From: Pseudanabaena sp. SR411
GTDB lineage: Bacteria > Cyanobacteriota > Cyanobacteriia > Pseudanabaenales > Pseudanabaenaceae
Direction: 5' to 3'
Assembly (NCBI RefSeq): GCF_002251945.1
Contig: NZ_NDHW01000245.1
Span: 1-60,238 of the forward strand
DNA: 60,238 nucleotides
Shown piece by piece: positions 10,501 to 16,552 of this stretch (positions are counted from its first letter, which is position 1; each line of letters opens with the position of its first letter). The notes under the pieces are model-generated. The model made no database searches and was not told the origin of the DNA. It saw only the letters and a program-made list of their open reading frames with translations. Made by a program: the position numbers and the translations under genes.

Positions 10501-11172
10501 AAAGTAAAGTTATCACAACTCGGAGAATTACTAACTTGGAATCAACGAGGTAAACAGCCAAGCTACTTTGAAGAAGATCAAAATATATTAGATGGATTGC
10601 CAGTTGTTAACTCAAAGCACGTTAGAGAAGGTGAAGTTATCTTAGTTGATAACCGTTATGCAAAATATCAACCTGAAGACAAACCTCTAATTATTCAAAC
10701 TAATGATGTCTTGATTAATGGTACTGGTGTAGGAACTATTGGGAGATGCGCTCCATATCTACATAAGCAAAATGCTTTACCAGATAATCACGTTACTATT
10801 TTAAGAACTAAGGTACTTGATCCAGTTTATTTATCAATTTATATCAATAGTATTGCTGGTCAATATCAAGTTGAGAAATATCTGAAGGGTTCATCAGGAC
10901 AAACTGAGCTATACCCTAAAGATATAGATAATTTTTGGGTATGGGAAGCTCCAGATAAAATCCAACAAAGAATTAAAAATAAGGTTGAAGAAGCACATCA
11001 AAAACGTGAACAATCCAAGCAACTGTTAGAAATTGCTAAAACTGGAGTAGAAAAGGCGATAGAAAAAAATGAAGAAGTAGCAATTGATTGGATCAACCAA
11101 CAACTAAAAAACTTAGAAATTAAAAATTCTCCCCCCTTTTTAAGGGGGGCTGGGGGGGATCAACCATGCTAA
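7525..11172 (+). CDS. Single-chain restriction-modification enzyme (nuclease-methyltransferase-specificity)
   Basis: About 1215 residues combining three type I-like modules. Numbering from an in-frame TTG at 7516, an HsdR-N-type PD-(D/E)XK nuclease spans about 55-165 with Asp97 in RADVAI and Glu114/Lys116 in VELKKPK. An HsdM-type N6-adenine methyltransferase follows, with motif I DTAAGSSG (353-360) and motif IV NPPF (481-484). Then come two HsdS-like target-recognition halves from about 730 to the end, with coiled-coil linkers. This layout resembles type IIG or fused type I enzymes. The ATG at 7525 is preferred; no clear Shine-Dalgarno is visible. Two G/C-run repeats sit in frame at residues 632-662 and a third encodes the C-terminus. 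The recognition part is AT-richer than neighbouring genes. Target sequence unknown. Confidence 0.85.
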   Translation: MNLSDILKDSEYKLSQFKPEEVAWLEQSIFLKASTKGDVPYIRCLVRGKDIKLTPEEAVRQLYLKVLCDRYQYPANRILVEYEVSFGREKKRADVAIMDKDRPNVPYIIVELKKPKLKDGKDQLRSYCNATGSPIGVWTNGDQISFYQRKDPNYFEDITDIPNVNQTLADILNERFTLVDLIKKDKLVTEKKSLKALILEMEDEVLANAGVDVFEELFMLIFTKLYDEWESGRDEKRKKTRLLEFRNTGQTDTELKIKIQGLFDRAKKKWEGVFKESDKITLSSAHLSVCVSSLENVKLFNSNLDVVDEAFEYLINQSSKGEKGQYFTPRYVIDMCVKMLNPQEDEAIIDTAAGSSGFPVHTIFHVWQQIIDDEGLQVSNLFSLEKKPARCEDYVKGKVFAIDFDEKAVRVSRTLNLIAGDGETNVLHLNTLDYESWKERAKEDDWGDVYGNGFKRLRSFADKKDDFKSFQFDIVMANPPFAGEIKESRITSKYDLAVKSNGKRQEKMGRDILFIERNLDFLKAGGRMAVVLPQGRFNNSSDKYIRDFIADRCRILAVVGLHGNTFKPHTGTKTSVLFVQKWNDDPRAGALCPRKDDYNIFFATMRKGGKDNSGDKVYVKRSPVLGDGKRSPLAPLFKGGKEKEVLEVPLFKGDLGGLEFLLDSHGHLIVDHDLFNHDGLTEDGIAEVFIEFAKKEDLSFFDLSSSVMPFDAEKYDRLMDGLEAVEISFQDFLNNNDALRLDSDYFKKDYLITESIIKSKKYFLLQDRINDVKSFGAYSLYNSIAYVSEGIPFLRCVNIKNSQVTFSDVLYIDNTANKLLWKSEIKPRTVLLTMSGSAGSVAIAQEDWNYPINSNQDIAKIDCADRINPYYLYIFLTTKHGANQIQRQLVGSVQQHILLWQIQKLMIPETSDKFQIYIEKVAKLSNTKSNESKNLYQEAEDLLLSELGLKDWQPTDENIAVKSFSASFGTSDRLDAEHYQPKFDQLTEKIKQKVKLSQLGELLTWNQRGKQPSYFEEDQNILDGLPVVNSKHVREGEVILVDNRYAKYQPEDKPLIIQTNDVLINGTGVGTIGRCAPYLHKQNALPDNHVTILRTKVLDPVYLSIYINSIAGQYQVEKYLKGSSGQTELYPKDIDNFWVWEAPDKIQQRIKNKVEEAHQKREQSKQLLEIAKTGVEKAIEKNEEVAIDWINQQLKNLEIKNSPPFLRGAGGDQPC
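9413..9497. repeat. Two G/C-run inverted repeats inside the restriction gene
   Basis: Copies at 9413-9444 and 9466-9497 of a small repeat with a C run, a T/A centre and a G run. They stay in frame and encode SPLAPLFKGG and VPLFKGDLGG, between the methyltransferase core and the recognition region. Four more copies lie at 11129, 11271, 11709 and 11752. Confidence 0.8.
11129..11162. repeat. G/C-run repeat at the 3' end of the restriction gene
   Basis: Same repeat family as at 9413. It supplies the last codons of the restriction gene (SPPFLRGAGGDQPC), so it replaced or extended the native C-terminus. Confidence 0.8.
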
Positions 11173-11363
11173 ACGAAGCAGACTTTCTTCCATCTCTCCT
11201 CCCAAAAACAACCATACATCAACAATATAAGACTGTAAAAATTAATGTGGTGGCTACGTTGCAGGTTATCGATCCCCCCCAGCCCCCCTTAAAAAGGGGG
11301 GAGAAGAGGGAAGCCTTAAAAAAGAGGAGAAGAGTTTTAGGGGGATACAACCATGCTAAATGA
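11157..11363 (+). other. Duplicated DUF559 5' leader, doubtful short ORF
   Basis: An open frame of 65 codons starts at 11166 and overlaps the restriction gene by 7 nt. Its beginning (MLNEADF) nearly matches that of the next gene (MLNETDF), and the preceding bases (CAACCATGCTAAA) are shared too. The rest reads through a G/C-run repeat (PPQPPLKRG). The likeliest reading is a duplicated 5' fragment separated by repeats, not a functional protein. Confidence 0.5.
11271..11302. repeat. G/C-run repeat
   Basis: Inverted-orientation copy of the 9413 family between the restriction gene and the DUF559 gene. Confidence 0.8.
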
Positions 11364-11730
11364 AACTGACTTTCATCTTCCCTATAATTCCGCCCTAATT
11401 TCTAGAGCTAAAGAACTGCGAAAAAACATGACATCCGCAGAAAAAAAACTTTGGCATCAATATTTAAGAACCTTCAAGTTCAAAGTTTATCGACAAAGAC
11501 CAATTGATTATTTTATTATTGACTTCTATTGTCCTAGTCTCAAACTAGTTATTGAAGTCGATGGCGACAGTCACTATACCGATGAAGGTAAAGACTATGA
11601 TCAAGAGAGAACTCAACGATTAGAAGGTTATGGGATCAAAGTAATTCGATTTACTAATCAACAAATTTTAGAAGATTTTAAGAGTGTTTGTGAGGAGATA
11701 GAGAGGATGATCCCCCCCAGCCCTCCTTAA
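11353..11730 (+). CDS. DUF559 endonuclease-like protein
   Basis: A 125-residue member of the DUF559 family, related to Vsr and PD-(D/E)XK endonucleases. Visible family features are AKELRKNMTSAEKKLW near the N-terminus, the YFIIDFYCP strand with the first acidic residue, and VIEVDGDSH with the Glu-x-Asp pair. A conserved IKVIRF strand follows. Such genes often sit beside restriction genes, and this one directly follows the restriction-modification gene, so a DNA-processing role is plausible. The final residues (PPSPP) and the stop codon come from a G/C-run repeat, suggesting a repeat insertion trimmed the tail. Confidence 0.8.
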   Translation: MLNETDFHLPYNSALISRAKELRKNMTSAEKKLWHQYLRTFKFKVYRQRPIDYFIIDFYCPSLKLVIEVDGDSHYTDEGKDYDQERTQRLEGYGIKVIRFTNQQILEDFKSVCEEIERMIPPSPP

Positions 11731-11783
11731 AAAGGAGGGAGAATCTTCTTCTTCCCCCTTTTTAAGGGGGATTGAGGGGGATC
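11709..11783. repeat. Two G/C-run repeats downstream of DUF559
   Basis: Copies at 11709-11742 and 11752-11783, in opposite arrangement. The first contains the DUF559 stop codon. The pair can fold as a strong hairpin and may end the transcript. Confidence 0.75.
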
Positions 11784-11903
11784 TTTAGCAACTCTCGATC
11801 TAGCCAATAACTTGTGTATACGCCGTAGCTAAAAAAGGGCGAGAATTTGGATGAATCAACAATTGAAAATATCAGGAATAAACTTATGATCGGAGATACA
11901 ACT

Positions 11904-12101
11904 ATGGAAGCCCAAATGCTTAGAGACATTATCAAGCAAAGTGTTCGCGAAGTCTTGAGAGAAGAACGCTTATCTCTTTTTCTTGCCCTAATCCCCCTTG
12001 TCAGCGACAAAGAGATCCACGAAATCGAAGCAAAATTTGCCACCCCATCACAATATGCTCCCGAAGAATTTATTGACATGACCGATTGGATCAAATCATG
12101 A
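11904..12101 (+). CDS. Putative antitoxin of a RelE/ParE-type pair
   Basis: A small acidic protein of 65 residues (MEAQMLRDIIKQSV start). The ATG at 11904 has a GGAG 8 nt upstream; in-frame starts at 11886 (ATG) and 11847 (TTG) would lengthen it. It has a helical N-terminus rich in Arg and Glu and an acidic C-terminus. I recognise no named antitoxin family. Its role is inferred from position: its stop codon overlaps the toxin start as ATGA (12098-12101), the usual translational coupling of toxin-antitoxin operons. Confidence 0.6.
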   Translation: MEAQMLRDIIKQSVREVLREERLSLFLALIPLVSDKEIHEIEAKFATPSQYAPEEFIDMTDWIKS

Positions 12102-12376
12102 AAGTTAAATTCAGCAAAAATGCAATCAAATTCTTAAATGCCCTGTCCTCAACAGACCAAGAGCGAATACGGGAAAAGCTGAAAACGCTTGTACTCTCCA
12201 TTGAAGAAAGTGGTTCAATCCCGTTTCAAGAACTAGACATTAAAAATCTCAAGGGTGAATGGAAAGGCTACCAAAGAATGCGTGTAGGTAAAATGCGAGT
12301 TATTTTTTGTGCAAGCGTTGAAGAGTTATTAATTTATGAGATCGACTTTAGAGGAGATATTTACAAGAGAAAATAA
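12098..12376 (+). CDS. RelE/ParE superfamily toxin
   Basis: A 92-residue basic protein with the RelE/ParE-type plasmid stabilisation fold pattern: KFSKNAIKFLNAL at the N-terminus, a helical pair to about residue 42, then beta strands GEWKGYQRMRVGKMRVIF and ELLIYEIDFRGDIYKR. Such toxins cleave ribosome-bound mRNA or poison gyrase; which one applies is not visible. ATG at 12098 is chosen over an in-frame TTG at 12086 because it gives the ATGA overlap with the antitoxin. It belongs to the accessory block with the restriction gene. Confidence 0.8.
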   Translation: MKVKFSKNAIKFLNALSSTDQERIREKLKTLVLSIEESGSIPFQELDIKNLKGEWKGYQRMRVGKMRVIFCASVEELLIYEIDFRGDIYKRK

Positions 12377-12468
12377 AACTTACCTCTAGCTGGCAGTGAA
12401 AGCGACAATTTTTGAGAAGCACAGATCTAGCAGAAAATTGATCGCTGAAAAGAATGATTTTGCAAACC

Positions 12469-12572
12469 TTTAAATCATCGAGCGTAAAATGCTCTTTGCG
12501 ATCGCATACTGATTTGCAAGAGTTACCAAAAACTTACTTAGGGCTTACTATCCTAACTTTTTTGATGAGTAT
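12469..12572 (-). pseudogene. Decayed remnant of thrS 5' end and upstream region
   Basis: Two segments match the thrS locus in the same order and orientation. 12469-12504 matches 7072-7107 inside thrS, and on the minus strand still reads DRKEHFTLDDLK against DRKEHFTPSDLK of thrS. 12510-12572 matches 7333-7396 upstream of thrS. About 225 bp present between these parts at thrS are deleted here. Most differences are transitions, as in an old decayed duplicate. The matches are seen directly; the history is inferred. Confidence 0.75.
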
Positions 12573-12638
12573 ATGATTAATGATGTAATTAGTACTTGTA
12601 GCAAGTACTGCTAAACACAAAAACTATCTCTAATTGCT

Positions 12639-13064
12639 ATGGTTAATTCTGTTTCTGAGCAATTACCTGACCATTCTAGTCAAATCATCACAGTACGTCC
12701 TGACAGTGAAACTGCCACATTGCAAAAGCTGCCCTATTTTGTGGGAATTTCTGGGGCTACCGCAGGAGCCAAGGGGATTTCGATGAATTTGGTGGTTATT
12801 CCCGCAGGTGGTGCAGCAGAGCCACATTTTCATCGTGACTATGAAACTGCTATTTATTTAGTCAAGGGCAGGGTAGAAACTCGCTATGGTAAAGGACTAA
12901 GCCAATCAGTAATTAATGAAGCTGGTGATTTTATCTTCATTCCCGCAGGTGTCCCACATCAACCCCATAATCTAAGTGATACCGAAGCCGCCCATGCGAT
13001 CGTCTCCCGCAACGATCCTAACGAGCAAGAAAATGTTGTTCTTTACAATCCCAATATTGAGTAG
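12639..13064 (+). CDS. Cupin-domain protein
   Basis: A 141-residue single-domain cupin (beta barrel). Metal-binding residues of cupin motif 1 are visible as PHFHRDYETAIYLVKG (His63, His65, Glu69), and motif 2 as FIFIPAGVPHQPHN with His107. Small cupins of this kind bind a metal and act as dioxygenases, isomerases or sensors; the substrate cannot be told. It ends 7 nt before pdxH on the same strand, so the two are probably cotranscribed. Confidence 0.8.
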   Translation: MVNSVSEQLPDHSSQIITVRPDSETATLQKLPYFVGISGATAGAKGISMNLVVIPAGGAAEPHFHRDYETAIYLVKGRVETRYGKGLSQSVINEAGDFIFIPAGVPHQPHNLSDTEAAHAIVSRNDPNEQENVVLYNPNIE

Positions 13065-13071
13065 TTAAAAA

Positions 13072-13710
13072 ATGGATATTCATGCATTAAGAGAAGATTA
13101 TAAACAAGGGGAACTTAGGCGCAAAGATCTTCATGACGATCCCTTTAAGCAATTTGAGAAATGGTTTCAGCAAGCTTGTAATGCTGAATTACTAGAACCA
13201 AATGCGATGACCTTATCGACAGTTTCCGAGCAAGGTCAACCATTTATGCGGACAGTATTGCTGAAATATTTTGATAATAATGGATTTGTCTTCTTCACCA
13301 ACTATGAAAGTCGTAAGGCGCAACAAATTGGGGCGAATCCTAATGTGTCGATCTTATTTACTTGGTTACCGCTTCAGCGACAAGTCCATATTACAGGCAC
13401 TGCCGAAAAGGTTTCCACAACAGAATCATTGCAATATTTTACCTCTCGCCCCAGAGGTAGTCAGTTAGGAGCTTGGACTTCTCAACAAAGTTCAGTTATT
13501 TCTTCCCGACAGCTTCTATTAATGCAATTTGAACAGATTAAGCAAAAGTTTTTGGATGGAGAGATTCCGTTACCTGATTTTTGGGGAGGATATCGGATTG
13601 TTCCCACCAGCTTTGAGTTTTGGCAGGGATGCACTAATCGCCTACACGATCGCTTCCTATATACACCACAAGCCGATCAATCATGGCAAATTCAAAGGCT
13701 AGCTCCTTAA
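13072..13710 (+). CDS. pdxH: Pyridoxamine 5'-phosphate oxidase
   Basis: Oxidises pyridoxine or pyridoxamine 5'-phosphate to pyridoxal 5'-phosphate with FMN and oxygen. The 212-residue length fits. Family hallmarks are DPFKQFEKWF, PNAMTLSTVSEQGQP, RTVLLK, FVFFTNYESRKAQQI and the C-terminal RLHDRF. It follows the cupin gene by 7 nt. Confidence 0.96.
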   Translation: MDIHALREDYKQGELRRKDLHDDPFKQFEKWFQQACNAELLEPNAMTLSTVSEQGQPFMRTVLLKYFDNNGFVFFTNYESRKAQQIGANPNVSILFTWLPLQRQVHITGTAEKVSTTESLQYFTSRPRGSQLGAWTSQQSSVISSRQLLLMQFEQIKQKFLDGEIPLPDFWGGYRIVPTSFEFWQGCTNRLHDRFLYTPQADQSWQIQRLAP

Positions 13711-13777
13711 GTAATATTAAGCGGCGCTTTGCACCGCCCAATTAATGTCTGAAGATTAATTCTGGAGATAAATTATA

Positions 13778-14230
13778 ATGACGGTTAGCATGATCTTATT
13801 TATTGGGCTGGCAAGCTTAGGATATCCTCCGTTACGGCTATTGCACCCATTGCATCCATTAGCGATCGCTCAAAATTCACACACTCAAGGCAATGTACCT
13901 GAACAGTTTGACCAGCTTCTTAAACGCGATCTCATCACCTATTTTCAGGACATATACAAAGAAGTAGTAACAGTTGAATATGAACTGTTGCGAAAGATAC
14001 CCACCCAAGTGGGTGTGGCTTTGCCCAAATATTACATCTGGGTAAAAATCTATAGCCAAAAAGTATTACTTGACGAAGGCGCAGTCAAAGTTGCCGCCGT
14101 AGAAAAAACTCACTTCACGGTATTGAACTATTTGGCGATCGCTGATTTAAAAAAATCACCAGAGAGAATTAATCAAATATTCCCATTACCCGTAGGCGAC
14201 AACATCCGATCTCGCCTCAAACAAAACTAG
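13778..14230 (+). CDS. Secreted or anchored protein of unknown function
   Basis: A 150-residue protein with a hydrophobic N-terminal segment (about 4-30) ending near AIAQNS, which looks like a signal peptide. The mature part is mixed helix and strand (DLITYFQDIYKEVVTVEYELL, YYIWVKIYSQKVLL) and I do not recognise its family. It is convergent with glk and the two coding regions overlap by 14 nt at their 3' ends (14217-14230). Confidence 0.6.
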   Translation: MTVSMILFIGLASLGYPPLRLLHPLHPLAIAQNSHTQGNVPEQFDQLLKRDLITYFQDIYKEVVTVEYELLRKIPTQVGVALPKYYIWVKIYSQKVLLDEGAVKVAAVEKTHFTVLNYLAIADLKKSPERINQIFPLPVGDNIRSRLKQN

Positions 14231-15263
14231 CGGCGTAAAGCATCGCTCCAATTAGTCCCACTTCAGGATTAAGCACGATATGAATCGGAATATCTTCTAA
14301 AACTGAGCTAACTCTGCCTTTATTTTTGAGTACTTGCAAAAACGTTCCGTCCTGTAATAAAGGCAATATTTTGGGGGCAATGCCACCCGCAATATATAAG
14401 CCCCCATTAGGAATTAATTTCAAAGCTAAATTTCCAACTTCGGCAGCATAAGCCTCTACAAACATTTGCATTGTCTGAGTGGCTAGCTGATCCATATTAG
14501 TCTCGCTATTAATTCCACAATTTGTTAATGCAGCATCCGCGATCGCCGCCGCCGCATCTACATTAAGATCTCCAGATTCCCAAAGCCGTACTTTTTCAGC
14601 GATCTCATCTGATTCAGGCACAAATTGGCGATCGCGTAAAAACTGATAAATCGCCACAATTCCCGTCCCTGAAGCCACACGCTCTACCGATACGCGATCA
14701 TGATGCTTGAGCAAATATTGCAATAATTCAATTTCTAGCGCATTCCTTGGGGCAAAATCGGTATGTCCACCTTCAGTGGGATACACCTCATAGCGATCGC
14801 CATTCCATCCTAAATATGCCTCGCCCAAACCTGTTCCTGCACCAATTACCCCTATCGGCGATCGCTCTTTTACATTCCCATCTTGCAAAGTATATAGATC
14901 ATGGGGTTGCAATCCCAATAACCCATAGCCAACTGCCACAAAGTCATTAATTAAACTTACTCTGTCAATCTTGAGTTCCTCAGCAAGGCGATCGCTATCA
15001 AAGAACCAACCAAGGTTAGTTAATTGCGATCGGCGATCGTGGACGGGACCCGCAATCCCAAAACAAGCTGCTGTTAGCTCTAGCCCTTCACCCAAATTTA
15101 TTTTGGCAGTTTCTACAAATTCGCGTAAAACATCTGAGAAATTAGCATAGCTAGCGCCAGCAAAGCGTTGTTCGTATAAAACTCTAAATCCATCAGCATT
15201 TTTTTCAGCAACCCGCAAAAGGGTTTTTGTACCGCCAATATCTCCAGCCAAAATTATCGCCAT
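14217..15263 (-). CDS. glk: Glucokinase
   Basis: ATP-dependent phosphorylation of glucose to glucose 6-phosphate. The 348-residue protein begins with the phosphate-binding motif LAGDIGGTKT, followed by FGIAGPVHD, LINDFVAVGYG, GAGTGLGEA and the EGGHTDFAPR segment typical of bacterial Glk (ROK-related). A C-terminal GGIAPKILP motif is present. Converges with the small secreted-protein gene, sharing 14 nt. Confidence 0.95.
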   Translation of the reverse strand: MAIILAGDIGGTKTLLRVAEKNADGFRVLYEQRFAGASYANFSDVLREFVETAKINLGEGLELTAACFGIAGPVHDRRSQLTNLGWFFDSDRLAEELKIDRVSLINDFVAVGYGLLGLQPHDLYTLQDGNVKERSPIGVIGAGTGLGEAYLGWNGDRYEVYPTEGGHTDFAPRNALEIELLQYLLKHHDRVSVERVASGTGIVAIYQFLRDRQFVPESDEIAEKVRLWESGDLNVDAAAAIADAALTNCGINSETNMDQLATQTMQMFVEAYAAEVGNLALKLIPNGGLYIAGGIAPKILPLLQDGTFLQVLKNKGRVSSVLEDIPIHIVLNPEVGLIGAMLYAASFV

Positions 15264-15320
15264 TGCTTATTATTTCCTTGCCTAATCATCTGAGGGTTCT
15301 GCGATTTAATTTCAAAGAAC

Positions 15321-15363
15321 CAGATTTTTTGTAGCGCGGCATTGCCGCGCTACAAAAAATCTG
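15321..15363. repeat. 20-bp-stem hairpin repeat
   Basis: A perfect 20-bp stem with an ATT loop upstream of glk. It is preceded by GTTCTGCGATTTAAT, also present just before the hairpin at 38623, so the two are copies of one family. Confidence 0.8.
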
Positions 15364-15422
15364 TTCTTTATTTTACGGCTCGGCTCTAAAGCAATAAATT
15401 AACCTGCTTTACAGATTCTGTA

Positions 15423-16103
15423 CTAATTGGTCGCCAACTGAGCGATCGCATATTGAGCCGCCGCCGCTACCTGTGGATGGGCATCTTTAACGAGATAATT
15501 CAGAGCCGATAAACTCTTATCACAGTTAAGATGTCCTAAAGCTTCAGCCAAACGCTGTCTGGTTAGCCAATCATCAGACTGGGCAAATCGCAAAATTTGA
15601 TCGACACAGCGCAAATCGCCTACTTCACCCAAAGCGGCGATCGCGGCTTGGTGCAACATCGTTTCAGGGCTTTCTAAAGCTTGCATTAGAGCATCATAGG
15701 CGCGTACATCCCCCAAATTCCCCAACGATACTGCCGCACTAAAACGGACTAACCACTCAGTATCCTCATAAAAAGCCCTTAGTAACGGCTCAACAGCACG
15801 ATTATCTTGTAAATAACCCATGGCTCCTGCCGCATCAGCGCGAATCCCATAGTCATTCTCGGTTTCTAAAATTCTTGCCAACACTGGAAAGCAGTCTTCA
15901 GTATGCTTTAAACCTAATGCAAATACCGCCATTGAGCGAATCTGTAAATTTTCATCATCGATTACCTTCAAAATCAAAGGTACGGCTTCATCGGGCGACA
16001 AATCTCGCAAAGAGACCAAAGCACGGAGGCGATCTCGAGAGTTTTCACTATCTAGCTGTTGAGCAATATTACTGAATTCTGGGTTTTGACTAGTAAAAGA
16101 CAT
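15423..16103 (-). CDS. HEAT-repeat protein
   Basis: About 226 residues built from five or six HEAT/PBS-lyase-type helical repeats (for example DRLRALVSLRDLSPDEAVPLI, LQIRSMAVFALG, YGIRADAAGAMG, WLVRFSAAVSLG, TMLHQAAIAALG). Cyanobacterial proteins of this type include bilin lyases (CpcE/F) and NblB-like factors, but also general adaptors; no lyase-specific residue decides it. ATG at 16103 preferred over an in-frame GTG at 16112. Role in phycobilisome biology is possible only by family analogy. Confidence 0.75.
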   Translation of the reverse strand: MSFTSQNPEFSNIAQQLDSENSRDRLRALVSLRDLSPDEAVPLILKVIDDENLQIRSMAVFALGLKHTEDCFPVLARILETENDYGIRADAAGAMGYLQDNRAVEPLLRAFYEDTEWLVRFSAAVSLGNLGDVRAYDALMQALESPETMLHQAAIAALGEVGDLRCVDQILRFAQSDDWLTRQRLAEALGHLNCDKSLSALNYLVKDAHPQVAAAAQYAIAQLATN

Positions 16104-16552
16104 AAAAAGCACATGTTAAAATTCTAAGTATAGCGATCGCCCAATTAATCAAAACAAATTAGCAAGATAAAGGTCAGGGATTTACATTAGTTAAGTCTCA
16201 TAAATTTGGTTCTGACAACGAAAAGCTTTGCTAATCCTAACTTTTAGAGAGGTTCTGAAATTGGCAAAATCCCCCAAAGCTTCATGAGTAAAAGCGTACT
16301 GGCAAGATAACCCGATCGGATGACAAAATATTCAAACTAGGTATGCTATGATACATTCAAGTTAATATCTTATGTAGTTAATCTAGCAGTATCTAAGGAC
16401 AATAGGCTGTTATTTTGAGTAAGATTACTCCTAATAGCTATGTCAGAGTTGTATAGACATATAATCGATAGCGTAAGGGTCGAAAAATTCTAGACTGAAC
16501 TACATACGTCAAACACACAAACTTAAAATTTACTCTCGTGAGGAGTGGAATA
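16104..16552. other. Intergenic region upstream of the porin gene
   Basis: About 450 bp between divergent genes. It holds a HIP1 site near 16134 and a TATAAT at 16460-16465 that could be a -10 box giving a leader of about 80 nt, though no good -35 is seen. AGGAG at 16541-16545 is a strong ribosome-binding site 7 nt before the porin ATG. Confidence 0.4.

Noticed and set aside
9413-11783. CRISPR-like array because of six repeat copies
   Set aside because: Copies are in both orientations, irregularly spaced, partly coding, and have no uniform spacers or cas genes.
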